Assembly (NCBI GenBank): GCA_001584585.1
Contig: LSYV01000029.1
Span: 462,191 to 526,190 of the forward strand
Source of the DNA: Gonium pectorale
Lineage: Eukaryota > Chlorophyta > Chlorophyceae > Chlamydomonadales > Volvocaceae
Length of the DNA stretch: 64,000 nt
Reading direction: 5' to 3'
The position numbers were made by a program, and so were the translations under genes. The notes beneath the pieces were generated by a model. That model saw only the letters and a program-made list of their open reading frames with translations, was not told the origin of the DNA and searched no databases. Every line of letters starts with the position of its first letter. Positions within the stretch are counted from its first letter, which is position 1. Of the stretch, positions 23,801 through 34,850 are shown piece after piece.

Positions 23801-25719
23801 GTGGCGGGGCATTCAGCAGCAGCTAGCTGTCGCTAGCTGCGGTTGCGTGATGGTGACGGGCACCTGCCACACATGGTTTCCGTTAGTTGCCCTCCTCAAC
23901 TTTCCTTGCTGTTCCCATTATTGTGTTTATGTCTTAACTGAAACCGCTTGTTTTCTCTGTGTCGTACAGTCCATGAAGGAGTGGAGGGTGGGCCTGGCAG
24001 GATTGCCGCTGGCTCAGCGGCTGGCTGTGCTGGACTTGGCGTCTGTGGGAGTTGGAGCGCCCGACGTGGTGAGCGTTTTGCTTGCCCGCTGACCGCATCC
24101 TGCGCAAACATCCGTACGGATTTACAAGAACGCTTCCTGTTCTCTACTTTTGAATTTCCTCAGGCCCTGCACACGGGCCTGCGGCGCTTCCTTATTCCGC
24201 ACATGGAAAAGACTGCGAACGGCCGCTGGTACCTCCGGGACCCGTATCAGCGCCAGATTGTGCGGGTGAGTAAAATCTTCCTCTCCCGGGTTTTTATGTC
24301 AGAGCGCTCATCGTCTGGGTTTGTTGGCCTATGCACATGCCGGCGCTACTAGCACTACAAGAATCTAAACCCCATGTGATCTATCCCTGGGGCACATCTC
24401 TGGATGGGGTCGCCTACTGAGTCGGAGCGTACCCTCATGGGCGGCCTTTACTTGTGCCGCCTTGCCTCAGCTCATGATGCACGAGGACGGCACGCTGCGC
24501 GACAGCTGGAGCGAGGATGAGTTCAGCGCCTCGCTGGAGCAGCAGGACAGCGGCTGGACTCTGCTGCGCCTTGGCGAGACGGCGGACTACCTGCTCGGGC
24601 CCATGGCCGGCAACCGGTGGAGGGGCAAGAAGCTGCCCGATGGTACATCGGAGTTCCGGGAGGAGCTACAGGTGGGTTCATGGGCTGGGTGCCTGGCTGC
24701 TAGTGTGTTTCCGCTTGGGAATGCAGACTGCACAGAATGCAAAAGCACCGATGCAGCTTTGGGAAACGGAGGTTGTTGGGCATATGGAAGATGTTTACAT
24801 GAGCTGCTTGCTTGCATGAGGAGGGAGTGGGGCGCCCGCGCGCACTGACTGCGCCAGAGTGGCAAGCCGTCCACGTGCCCCTGCAGGCCATGGCGGACGA
24901 GATTGCGGAGAAGCTGGTGAAAACACCGGCCAGCAAGCTCGCTATCACCGCAGCTGGCAGGGCGCTTGGGCCCCAAGAGCTGTGGGAGGTGCAGCCATGG
25001 TTCCAGAAAGCGCTGCAGGTAACAATCAAGACGTAAAAGTACTATTGCAGATGTGACAGTCGTAGCGAGACGGCTGCATGGCATTATCCTGACTTTGTAT
25101 GAGGCCGTCACTGCAGCGCGCTCCTTGGTGCTCATTTGCAACGTCCGGCACCTCTTGCACCTGCAGTCGGAGTGGAACAGCCGCAGCCTTACCTGGTACA
25201 GCGCCGAGAAGAACAGGCGGGATATGGACTCGCACCTGGCCATGTTGGTCTTCTACCTCCGGTGGGTTCTATCTCTGGGTGGGTGGGATGGAAGCCGTTA
25301 AGGTGCGGGACCTTGTGTTGCGTGGAGGGAGAGTAGGCGACGTCGGGCTACACACGTCCCCATTGCAGCGGCCTCAACCAGACCCCTGGACTCGATTTCT
25401 GTTGCAGCGCCTGCCGCACTCGTAGGAATCTCGCGTCTAGCCGTTTAGATCTTTAGTCAGCCGAGCCTTGCCTTGGATCTGCCGTGCGGTGTGCAATGTT
25501 GTCAGGTTGGGTCGCAACATGCTGGTGCACATGAAGCCCTGGGACGCAAAGTCCAACACCCTCCTGGACGTGGGCGTGATCGAGGCGCTGCCCTCAGTGC
25601 TGGACAAGCCGATTGTCGGCTTCTACGGCGACGCGTACAAGGCGCTGCGTGCGCTGGTGTCGAACACTGTCAAGGAGGCCAAAGCGGAGGCGGAGGCGAA
25701 GGACACTGAGAAGGATTGA
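20880..25719 (+). CDS. P-loop NTPase (AAA/STAND-like) with C-terminal HEPN-like R-x4-H motif
   Basis: Thirteen exons: 20880-21105, 21531-21581, 21721-21953, 22089-22220, 22371-22575, 22775-22923, 23487-23771, 23970-24068, 24164-24265, 24471-24671, 24887-25018, 25167-25261, 25506-25719. All twelve junctions agree in phase and give about 707 residues. Walker A is GLVKTGKS (167-174), created across an intron. Walker B is VLVLCDE (278-284), whose Asp is also built by splicing. A sensor-type strand ends in TGSS (326-329). The C-terminus has LGRNMLVH (638-645), an R-N-x3-H motif of the kind found in HEPN RNase or RNA-binding domains, then an acidic/Lys tail. The N-terminus (MLLGRAARTVPASAW) could be an organelle transit peptide; the start is the least certain part. 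NTP binding is well supported; the HEPN call and any immune or toxin-like role are inference. Confidence 0.78.
21401..21490. repeat. 13-bp tandem repeat inside the first intron of the NTPase gene
   Basis: Nearly seven perfect copies of CGGGGGCTTCATT. The unit length is not a multiple of three, and the open frames running through it (GFIRGLHSGASFG) are artefacts of the repeat. Confidence 0.92.
23221..23246 (+). repeat. Short dispersed repeat R5, copy 1
   Basis: GTGTTGAAAAGAAAAACGCA plus TACGAC, in an intron of the NTPase gene; found again at 58344-58369 with one base change. Confidence 0.55.
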
Positions 25720-26696
25720 CTGTTGGATGGCGGCAACATCAAGGTTAGCTGCACCGGCAGGAATGAAGGCAGCAATGCGAGCAGCCGCGATGGCTGGCGG
25801 GGCCCCAGCGCGGTGGCTGGAGGGGCCCCAGCGCGGTGGCCGACTCGTGCGTGCTGGATCTGAGCAGCTAGGTGGAGTTGGTGACCGTCGCAGGACCACA
25901 ATGCTGGCAGACGCGTTGTCACATGGAAGGGAGGGCCGCGGGCAGTGCCGCTAACGGCATGCTGGAGTCGGGCCCCTCACCAGCTGCGGAGTTGTAGCTG
26001 TGCTAGGCGGGCGAAGACGCAAAGCGGGCAGGGCCCTGTATCAAGTGCCGGCCGCCCACGCCGCGCTGGAGGCGTGAGCCGGCGGGCGGGAACTGAGTTG
26101 GTGGGGCCGTTGCCGCCAGGGCGTAGGCGCTTCGTCTATCGCTAAGCTTGCGACTCGCACCTGGCTGCGTCAGGCTTGAACGGTTTAGCAGCGGTCCGAG
26201 CAGTTGAGCAGTGCGGTGGAAGAGTCCACACGGCTGCGCACCGCACACTGCAGTGTGTGCCCATAACGCAGGTGGACTAACTCCTGATGCTGCTTCTGAG
26301 GGGCAGGGGTGAAGGTTGTTACTGCTTGGTTTCTCCCCTGCTGGAAACCAAGCAGTATCCGGTCTGTTGGCCTGTCGGTCTGTAGCCATGTGGCGTTGGA
26401 CTCCAGACAACTTCGACTATTGGTACGTATCTGGCCGGTATGATGCTAGGATTTCTCGCTAGCCAGTCAGACTCTAACTGGTGGTCTACTAGCTGTGCGC
26501 CACGTTGGACGTATTGATCGTGCTTTTGCGAGTCGCGCGCCATTTGGCTAACCCCGCTGGGACTTGGCCCGCGTGTTCGCTTGCTGTGCGCCCCTGGCGG
26601 CGGTCCGGGCCTCACCGCTAGGGCGGCCGGTACGGGCCGCTTTGTGATTTCGAGTGTAAACAAAGCGTTTACGCCAGCTTTTTCGGGCACGGGATC

Positions 26697-26755
26697 AGCG
26701 CTTTTTTCTGTGGAAAGGTTACAGGCGGAGAGGCGAGAAAGGGCGCAGACAACGC
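26697..26755 (-). repeat. Dispersed repeat R3, copy 3 (reverse, shorter)
   Basis: TTTTTTCTGTGGAAAGGTTA, then CAGGCGGAGAGGCGAGAAAG and GGCGCAGAC, the inverted right half of copy 1. Confidence 0.75.
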
Positions 26756-27129
26756 AGCGCTGGTGACGCTGCCGAGGCTCACCTCTCTCAGTGCAGTGCT
26801 CTCCCCGACGGCTACCCTTGAACTGACTCGATTGCATGCAATCTCCTACCGCCTTCCCCGGCCCGCGTGTGCGTCTATAGTGCATGCGATGCTGAAGGCA
26901 GCAGCATGCCCAAGACAAACTGTGTCCTTTGTGAGCAGGCAGAAGTAGCTAAAACAATAACCTAGCCGGCAGCTCGTGGACCCTCCGCCCGACTCAACAA
27001 CGGAACCCACTGAAGACTTGACGCTGGGAATGCTCGGCTTCACTGACCTCCGGGTGGCATGTCCGGCTGTGCGGGAGTCGTGGCAGCACACGCGACGCCC
27101 TGGACCAGCATTGCGCCTACTGTTGTGCC

Positions 27130-27320
27130 GTATCCATTTTTTGCACACGTCCATTGTACGGTCATCCGTCCGTTTCATGTCTCGAGTTGTGGTCTGTAGG
27201 GGTGTGCGTATGTGTACGAACATCGGTTGATCACCGCTTATGGCTGTGGGTTGCAGTACCATTTGTGGCTACTTTGGCTGAGGCAGCGTGTGTTTGCGCT
27301 CTCATCCATTTATATGGGCA
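27130..27320 (-). repeat. Dispersed repeat R4, copy 2 (reverse)
   Basis: Blocks CACACGTCCATT, GGTCATCC, TTGATCACCG, TTTGTGGCTACT and GCGTGTGTTTGCGC occur in the same order as on the minus strand of 12990-13190. Confidence 0.55.
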
Positions 27321-27431
27321 GTGGCCGTTGTTAGCTTAGGCCGACTGACGGTGCATGGTAGAGTATGTAATAAGGTCGTTACCACTTTCATGTGCCGACT
27401 CGCGCGCCGCGAACGAACAGGCACACCAACT

Positions 27432-27490
27432 CCACGGCTTCCGCCCTTAGTGCCGCAGGCTAGGGCTTAGCCGCCCGATAGCGCGCATGC
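27432..27490 (+). repeat. Dispersed repeat R4, short direct piece
   Basis: GCCGCAGGCTAGGGCTTAGC, then CGCCCGATAGCGCGCA, matches the left end of the 12950-13190 copy but is direct, while its neighbour at 27130 is inverted. Confidence 0.55.
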
Positions 27491-27840
27491 AACCAGCGAG
27501 TCACGGGTATGCAGGAAGTTTTTTTAGGTTGGTTCGTGTGACGGTATACGGCCCGATAGGTGAACTGCAGGCCGGCAACCGCCAGGGGGCTGCGACGCCT
27601 TGTACATAAGTATCGTGCTCAATCTAACCACTACCAAGCCTGTCGTGCAATCTCCGCGCCACTATGGCCCAAAGGAAACTGAGATTAAGGCGGGTGGGCG
27701 CTGCGGGGTACGCACGTGAGAAGCTCTCGTGGATGTAGGTTCGGGTCTAGGATTGGGCCACGGGTACTGCCACGGATAGGGCCGCCCCACACACTGCACA
27801 TCCATACCCCGCGCACGTGAATGCCGTCCCTTGTCCGCAG

Positions 27841-28019
27841 GCACCGAGTGCTTCGTCCGCTTCCCCCGCGCTCCACGGCTTCCTGCTCGAGCAGGTCCGA
27901 GGCAGCCAGCGCCGCCGGCCCCGCCGCCGCCGCCGCGCCCGCCAACCCGCACCCCGGGCTGTACCCCGTGCTCATCATTCTGTCGCGCCTCAAGCCATCC
28001 CACGTACGCGACGAGCCCG
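27841..28019 (+). pseudogene. THADA/Trm732-like gene fragment with two frameshifts
   Basis: After acceptor TTGTCCGCAG the frame starts (G)TECFVRFP, continues one frame over as ALHGFLLEQ, and a further frame over as NPHPGLYPVLIILSRL with KPSH at the end. In order and spacing this matches the THADA segment GTEFFSRFP, FLLKQ and HPSMFLLLLVLERLY. The breaks are a run of five C at 27863-27867 and a point near 27895; each needs one base removed. THADA-type proteins help methylate tRNA position 32 in yeast and are large helical-repeat proteins. Neighbouring THADA exons were not found, so this is probably an isolated relic; sequencing error at the C run cannot be excluded. Confidence 0.45.
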
Positions 28020-29313
28020 CCGGCGCCGCTGCGGCGCCGGCCTCAGCCGACACATCGCGGCGTCGGCCTCGGCTGACACAGACGTTGACGCCGACGGCGA
28101 CGGCGACTGCCTGCCGCCGGCACACGCAGGCGCGGGCGGCAGCCATGCGGCACAGCCTGCGGGGTCCAGCACGGAGGAAGCGTGGGAGCGGCTGCGACGG
28201 GGCGTCAAGCGGGGACAGCGCGGCACAGCTGGCGATTACTACAGACTCTCCGGACCCGATGTGTTACCGGGTAGTTGCCAGCTGCTGCAGCAGGCAGCGC
28301 AGCTGTGGCTGGGGCCTGTGCCGCAGTGCCAGGCGTTCAGGTGCAAAGCTCACGCGGCGACGAGAACCACACTGTACGCTACACACACAGCTCATCAGCA
28401 GCACAGGCGACCACCGAGTCCGGCAGTGAGCACATCGACCGCACAGCGCTGGTGGTGGAGGGGTCCCTGCCGACTGGGATGCTGACACCGCCGTCACCCG
28501 CCTGTGCAAGCGCACCAAGGCGCTGCGACCGGACTCCGGACACTTTATCAGGATTAACGATACAAGCATTGAGAGCCATCCGGAGCAGCCGACAGGGATC
28601 GGGGCGGACTACCCAGGCGCATCCTCATGACCGCATCCAGCTCAACGGGGCGTCGCGCCGGATGCTCATGTCTATCCGCGAGCGCTGACGTGCGCTGAGG
28701 AGGGCGGCGACAACTACTTCCGTGCGTGTCGGCCTGGCGCTGACGCCGGCCGGGCTGGCTTTCCGCTGGGCCAACCACGACTTACTAATGTTTTCCTCTC
28801 TGAATGATGCTGAACCCTCCAAAGTATACAGTGCTTCCCGCACACGCGCCCAGGCACAGCGCACCATACACGGTCTTAGTAGCAGTTTCCCCTTGCACGC
28901 ATGCGACAACGGGCTGACCAAGCAGACTTCACACGCACCGGTACCAGGACAACGAGACGAGGGAGCCGTCAACACCAGCCGGATGGTTGGCCGGATGGAG
29001 GAAGCGGGGGCTCTGGGGCTGAGGGTCACCGGCTGCGCGGTTCTCGCCTTTGCAGACATGTTGCGATACGATGCGATGCGATACAGCAATCACCCTGTAG
29101 CGTACGGCACAGAAAATTCAATGGCGGTTGCGTCGACGCTTCCTTTTCTTTTCGACGTGAATGATGACACAGATACAACACATGGGTAATGCTGCACGTT
29201 GATAAACCGGTGGTAAACGACGAAGTAAACAGTGGAACGCATAAAGGACTTTTTAACGAAGGAAAGGGAGTTCAAAACACCGGCTTTAGCTCTCTCTTTC
29301 ATAACACATATAT
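28020..29313. other. No gene recognised
   Basis: Several plus frames (for example 28275-28688) have mixed composition but no domain or matching exon borders. The stretch may hold decayed exons of the same gene as the THADA-like fragment. Confidence 0.35.
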
Positions 29314-29435
29314 ATGCGGGACAGCTCGCGCACAGTGTGCGAATGGACCTTCGAGGACGGCACGGTCGTGGCGTCGGATCGCTTCGACGGAGACGGCAAT
29401 AAGCTCGTGCAATGCGTGACGCGCAAGGACTGGAG
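29314..29435 (+). CDS. Orphan exon, unidentified (possible start exon)
   Basis: ATG at 29314 opens MRDSSRTVCEWTFEDGTVVA and continues SDRFDGDGNKLVQCVTRKDW before a strong donor (TGGAG|GTAAGT). The pattern of short beta-strand-like segments around DGT and FDGDGN faintly resembles fatty-acid-binding-protein strands. No second exon could be joined downstream. It may be a first or internal exon or a relic. Confidence 0.3.
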
Positions 29436-30331
29436 GTAAGTCGACCAGCCGACTAATTGCCCAGGGTTGTCGGCAACTTGTCTCGGAATCCAGCATCACC
29501 TTTTCTGCTTGACAAAGTGATAGGCAAGCTTGGCACTCCAGTAGAGACAGGGCTTGCGGGGCTCTTGACGTCTGAGGTGTGCATCTCTATGTGCCACTCG
29601 CTGTCGTGTGTCATCTCTCCTAAAGCGCTATTCTGTGGTTGAGGTTTGCGCTCAAGACAGCTTTGATGTCCGCCTGTGGCGTCCACGACATGTCAACACG
29701 GTTCATCTCAATCTCCCCTGTCTCAATCCATCCTATACATATCCTCCCCCATGCCTTCCCCAGGGCCGCCTTCGCTATAACATCCATGCAGTTCTATACA
29801 AAGATGCATGGCATGAAGATGTCTCCCCATAAGTATTCTTCTGGCAGGTGAGATGCGGGAGGTGCGGATGTTATCAGGTCTAAGCCTCACTTGCACGGTG
29901 CACACCCATGTTTGCATGTATCGGAGTAGTCTATGTGACGTTATTGGGCCAGCACACAGCACTGGGAAGACAAGCGGACGCAACAGGGACGCGCATTGCA
30001 CCGGACCGCGTTCTCCACGCTACAATAACGCTCATTCTGCCACATTTTACTTCTTATTTCATCAAGACAACGTGCCGATAATCCAGTGGCACAGCATGTA
30101 GCTCCGAATCCCTATGACTCATGAACACCGGCCCTTCCCACCGCTGGCCCGCGCAGCAACACTCACGCCGAGGAAAGCTCAGCCTCACCTTCACACCCAG
30201 GGCCTTTAGGACGCAACAAGGCCCCGGCAGCACAGAGCTTTCCGCACGGAGCACACGACGACGGCAGCGGCGACGAATGGGGCCCCTTTGTAGGGGCAAC
30301 GTCGTCCCCCTTTCAGCATCCAGCTCCCCCA
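29436..30331. other. No gene recognised
   Basis: Moderately AT-richer DNA with short frames only; no repeats from the families above were noticed. Confidence 0.4.
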
Positions 30332-31669
30332 ATGCCAAGCCGGGCCCTCGCGCGCAGCTCCAACTCTTTCGGCAGCACCTCCTCCCGCCTCACCATCAGC
30401 GACTGCGCCAGCTGCTGCCCCGACTACTGCACATCCGAAGCGCCGCACGTTGGTGCGCTATCCTCCCGTGACGTCCCGCCCATCAAGACGTGCCTCGCGC
30501 CCAACTCCGGCGCACGGGCCTCTTGGGCGTCGGGCTCCGACTGGTCCCGCCCCAGCTCGACCCGCACGACTGCCTCCGGCGAGGAAGCGGCCGAGGACGG
30601 CGACGGCCTCTGCGACGGGCGATGCACCGACAACGACGACTGCGAGGCCGAGGACGGGGAATTCGGGCCGTTTGTCGCGTCGCCCATGTGCTCCTCACGC
30701 GCCCCGTCCGCGCGCCACGCCACCTCCCTGCAGCAGCCCGACCTCCCCGCTCCCTGGTGGCGGTCGTCTTCCTGCAGCGGCCGCGAGCCGATGGCTCCCG
30801 CCGCCGGCTGGCAGACGCCGCCGCGCTCCTGCCCCGCCTCCTGGTGCCCGTTCGCATACGCGCCCGTGCCTGGGTCGCCGTGCGGCAGCTGCCGCTCGGC
30901 CCGCAGCGCCTCCTCCGTGGGGTCCTCTTCGGCGCCTTTCCTATCCGGGGCCGCGCCTTGTTCACCCGTCTTTGCCTCCCCGATCGCCGCCGCGTCCTCG
31001 CCCGCTGCTGGCTGCTCGGCCGTGGCCCCCTCGTTGCTGATCAGCTTCCAGGTGCAGGATGGCAGCCGGCGCTGCCTGGCGGACAGCGCATCAATGCAGC
31101 ACCGCCTCGCCTGCAGGCTGACGGAGGCGGTGGCCGAGGCCGGAGCGAGGGTAGTGGCACAGGCGACGGCGCAGGCGGCACTGCCCCCGCGCCCCATGGC
31201 GGCGGAGCAGCAGCGGCAGCAGCAGCTGCGGGCAGTACGGGAGGGCCCCGAGGGGCGCATCTGCGCTGTGCGCCTGCCCGCGGCGGCTGCCTCCCTGGCA
31301 CGTGAGGCCCTTGCCGCGGTGGCCAAGGCACGCGAGGAAGCTGCCGCCGTCGCCGCCGCGGCGCGCGCTAAGGTCGCAGCTGCGGAAGCCGAAGCGGCCC
31401 GCCGCCAGGCAGCTGCGGCTGCGGCTACCCTGGCCGCGGCTGAAGCCGCCCGGGCTGAGGCGGAGGCCGCTGCGGTCCGCCAGGCGGAGGAGAAGGCCGC
31501 GGCCCTGCAGGCTCTGGGGAACGGAACGTCCGTAAAGCGGCTCCCGTCCCTGTCGCGTGAGCTGTACGGAGACAAGGTACAGGAAGGCGTACTCTGGGCG
31601 GCGGTCAGCCGCGAGAATGAGTGCATCGCGGGGCAGGTGTCGATCTTTGTGTTGGCCTGCGGCTGGTGA
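30332..31669 (+). CDS. Ala-rich coiled-coil protein, hypothetical (strand uncertain)
   Basis: A 445-residue frame. The first half is Ser/Pro/Cys-rich and low in order. The second half (from about 31050) is a heptad-like Ala/Glu/Arg stretch, for example AREALAAVAKAREEAAAVAA, followed by LPSLSRELYGDKVQEGVLW. An acceptor-like CAGCTTCCAG at 31041-31050 may begin a separate exon, and donor-like AAG|GTACAG and CAG|GTGTCG near the end suggest the true 3' end may lie further right. Third positions are GC-rich as in the other genes. The opposite strand has an open frame of 422 residues over the same stretch, so strand choice rests on the coiled-coil pattern. Function unknown. Confidence 0.45.
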   Translation: MPSRALARSSNSFGSTSSRLTISDCASCCPDYCTSEAPHVGALSSRDVPPIKTCLAPNSGARASWASGSDWSRPSSTRTTASGEEAAEDGDGLCDGRCTDNDDCEAEDGEFGPFVASPMCSSRAPSARHATSLQQPDLPAPWWRSSSCSGREPMAPAAGWQTPPRSCPASWCPFAYAPVPGSPCGSCRSARSASSVGSSSAPFLSGAAPCSPVFASPIAAASSPAAGCSAVAPSLLISFQVQDGSRRCLADSASMQHRLACRLTEAVAEAGARVVAQATAQAALPPRPMAAEQQRQQQLRAVREGPEGRICAVRLPAAAASLAREALAAVAKAREEAAAVAAAARAKVAAAEAEAARRQAAAAAATLAAAEAARAEAEAAAVRQAEEKAAALQALGNGTSVKRLPSLSRELYGDKVQEGVLWAAVSRENECIAGQVSIFVLACGW

Positions 31670-31698
31670 TTAGGGGGGAGCGCCGGCAGCAAACGCTC

Positions 31699-31724
31699 GT
31701 GGGTGGGTGGGTGGGTGGGTGGGT
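31699..31724. repeat. (GGGT)n microsatellite
   Basis: About six copies of GGGT. Confidence 0.85.
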
Positions 31725-34485
31725 ATTGGGGTATTGTGGTGCATGCGCGGTTTAGCGCGTGCTGCGGCTGCGGGCGCCTTGGCGGACGACTGCATCAAGG
31801 GAGTGCAGCAGCCGGGTGCGCACGGCGGGTTGGATTTTGGCCTGGTGTGCGCTACAATGGAACCGGCCACGGCAAACTAATGCATTAGATTGTGGGATCT
31901 ATTGATTGGAATGAATGTGTCTTAAACACTTTATAGTGATAGCAAGGATGGCTTCGGGCGTCGCCCAGGGCGCCGTTCACAGCTAGGATTTGAATAGTTC
32001 GCTCGTAGCACAGGGCACGTGCGTTGATTGCGTGCATTCGTCCAGCGCGTTACTGACCACCCGTTTTTGCTTCGCCGCCCACGAACGCGTCGCAACGTGT
32101 GCTGGCGCGTGCAGAGAGCAGGAACATAAAACTTGCCAACTTTGTATTACGGGCGGTCAGTGTTGCGGGGGCCTAGCTTGCGGGCTGTTCCTTGGTGTCG
32201 GCGGTGATCTCCCCTGATCACCGACGATAATGTGCACGGTAGTTCCAATTCCAGATTAGACCTGGTAGTTAGCCATCATGCCCACCCGTCAATATATCAT
32301 ACTTTATTGCTCTCTTTACATTCCTACCCTTGCTGAACCGGGCGGATGTGAACTGAGAACTCCGACTGTGCTGTCTGTTGTGCACGTGATGTGTTACCGT
32401 TCAAGTAGAGTGAGACGTTTGAAGGAGCTGTGAGATGTACGGTGTGTACGTGCGTCGCATGCGGGCGCTTGCCGTCACTTGTACACCCTTCTGGGATTTC
32501 GCGCAGAGCCGCGCTGCTTGCCTTTTGCGGCTCATTCCCGTTTGTGTGCATCTGCCCTCGCGTACCTGGGTGGTTCGTCCTTGACCTGTCTGCGCAGGAT
32601 TTAGTTTGGAAGCACAACGTGTGTGTGGGAGCGCCTTGTGGCCACATTCACGACACCTAGTGGTGAAGGCCACTTTCACTTGCCATTTATCGTTTGGTAA
32701 CTGTCCTGATCAGAGGAGATCTCCCCTGGCCCTGATTGATTAGGTTTCGCAATTCCGGCCTGCTGAAGTCGGCTGGTTAGCATGCCCCAGGTGAAGCAGT
32801 AACTAGAGATGTGCTGTAGCTTAGGGTGATGTGCGCCTACCCCAAGCAGGGATACGGCAGTGTTCAGTGCATGTTGAGGTCACGGATCACTCAAGTTTTC
32901 GGGCGTTGAGCCAACGCTTCAGCTGCTGATCCCTTCGGTTATTCTGTCGTGTTGGAATGCGGACCGGACGGGGGCGTTATTCAAGGTTTTCAGTGGGCTG
33001 CGGTGGGCCGCGGTGGGTCCAATTCTTGGTTGCCAAAACGGGACTTCAGCTCCTGGAGGTGCTGTACGGATGCTGTACAAGCCAATTCCAGGACAGTCTG
33101 CTGTCCCTGCGTCACCATGCTATGCACTCCCTCCCGGCTGCATCATCAGGCGGGGCAGTACTGCGCCTGAGGTGTGGCCCGGCAGGACGCCGCAAGTATC
33201 AATGCACTACGAAGCCGTTACGGTACGCGCCCTACGAAGCTGCTACGCGCCATACACCGCCAACGAGAACGGAAGCATTGCAGTGAGGGAGCACACCTAG
33301 TGCGACTTGGCCAGGACCGCGGAAGGAGACGGGCCCTGTCCATTCAAGGCCAACGACACCCCGTACGACGTCGTGTTAAGGTGGTCGCGCACGTGGGTCT
33401 TGAAGGGGCCAGAGCTTCGGCACCCTGCGCCCCGTGGCCTTCGAGCCGCGCACATCGAGGCACGCGAGGAGCGATGCTGTCAGCGGCTGCCACCCGTGTC
33501 GTGGAGTTGAGGTAATGACGAGGTCAGTCAGCGCCGGGTTGCCAACGTGGTGACGTCCGGCACCTGGCTACACGCTCCGCCAGGGACTGGAGCTGGCCTG
33601 GAGTTGGAACAGGTGTTGCTACGCATCTCTGCAAGTGCTAATGATATTACAGGCACCATGAACGCCATACCTAGTTGCGTCTGTCACCCGTCATTTTCGC
33701 TTCGTCTGTCGAATGCCTACTCTGAATGCCTAGGCATACTTATGGAGCAGTTCCCCTTCATCTCAACTGCTCCACCTTCGAGATGTTCATGCAATCATCA
33801 CCCAGCACATAAATCTTCTCCAACGAATATCTGACCCGCTGCAGCCAAACCTGCGTGGCGGACGGCCGCCTATCGCGCTTGCCGTGCCGTCGAACGGCCG
33901 CGTGCTAATGCCGCCCAAGCGCACAAGCAACAAAAGCTGCGCATGGGGCTTCCGCCGAGGCCCGTCTTGTTCCAGACACGCCGCCAATGCGGACAGGCGC
34001 AGCACGAAAAGGCTCGCCGTACGGTGCCGCCAACAACGAAGTCATGATGGGCACTTAGACTACTCTGCATTCGGCCCCACGTCCTCCATCGACAACAATT
34101 CCAAAGCCAGGACCGGGTCCTCCTTTCCCATCTGACGCCGTCGAATTCGTTATGCACTGCGACGCCCTTCGGGTGGGACGCTGCCTGGAGGCCAGCGAAG
34201 GCCCGCCCAACGCGATGCAGACGTCCTTGCATTGTCAGGACTGATGCGCGCAGGTGTCCAAAAGCGCATGCGGGCCCCAAACCCAGCATCAGTCTGTTGT
34301 CCAAACGACATGAGAGGAGGGGCCGCAAGGGACTGCGGGCCAGCCGCGCCCGTGCTTTGCGGCCCTGTCACATGCATGCCTGGTGCTGCTTGCGGTATCC
34401 AGTAGCAACAGGGTCCTGTCCGCCGCCAACTACGATGAGCGCAAGCCTGGTCGCACGCCCCAGCTAGCCGATACCGGTATACAGC
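31725..34485. other. Intergenic DNA, no gene recognised
   Basis: Frames at 33013-33510 (plus) and 33870-34328 (minus) are protein-like in places (for example KEDPVLALELLSMEDVGPN read on the minus strand near 34070-34130), but no exon chain or domain was found. Confidence 0.4.
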
Positions 34486-34490
34486 TTACA
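34486..34490 (-). terminator. TGTAA poly(A) signal of the coiled-coil gene
   Basis: TGTAA on the minus strand about 360 bases after the stop at 34851, the canonical signal in volvocine algae. Confidence 0.55.
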
Positions 34491-34850
34491 AACACGCCCC
34501 CCTCCTTCCTACGATAACTCACACTGCACACTGCACACGCACCGCTCGCAAGCTACAGCTCTCACGTCTATTGTGTAAAAACCGACCAACCAACTGCAGG
34601 TCGACAGGAAACAGAAAACTACAGATTGAGGCGACCCAGCTATGGGCCCAATCGTGCCGTTCTTAGACCGCGGTACCACAAAACTGGCCTCGCTGGCGCG
34701 GTGCGCACTTGTCTGAATCCAAGCACCGCGGCAGGAAACACCCTTGCCGTTAGGAATCAGCCGTGCCCGCGCCGATTCCGAGCCAAAGGCAGTCCGCGGT
34801 CACCGGCATCGTCGCTACTGCAGCTCGTACGGTCGCCAGGGCCTGCGCCC

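Larger units (their letters stand above)
25720..27840. other. Intergenic repeat-bearing DNA, no gene recognised
   Basis: It includes R3 copy 3 and two R4 pieces in opposite orientation. A TGTAA at 26655-26659 could be the NTPase poly(A) signal, but it is over 900 bases from the stop. Confidence 0.4.

Noticed and set aside
30424..31692. 422-residue minus-strand frame opposite the coiled-coil frame
   Set aside because: Possible, but its Ala/Arg half is the mirror of a heptad pattern that makes sense only on the plus strand.
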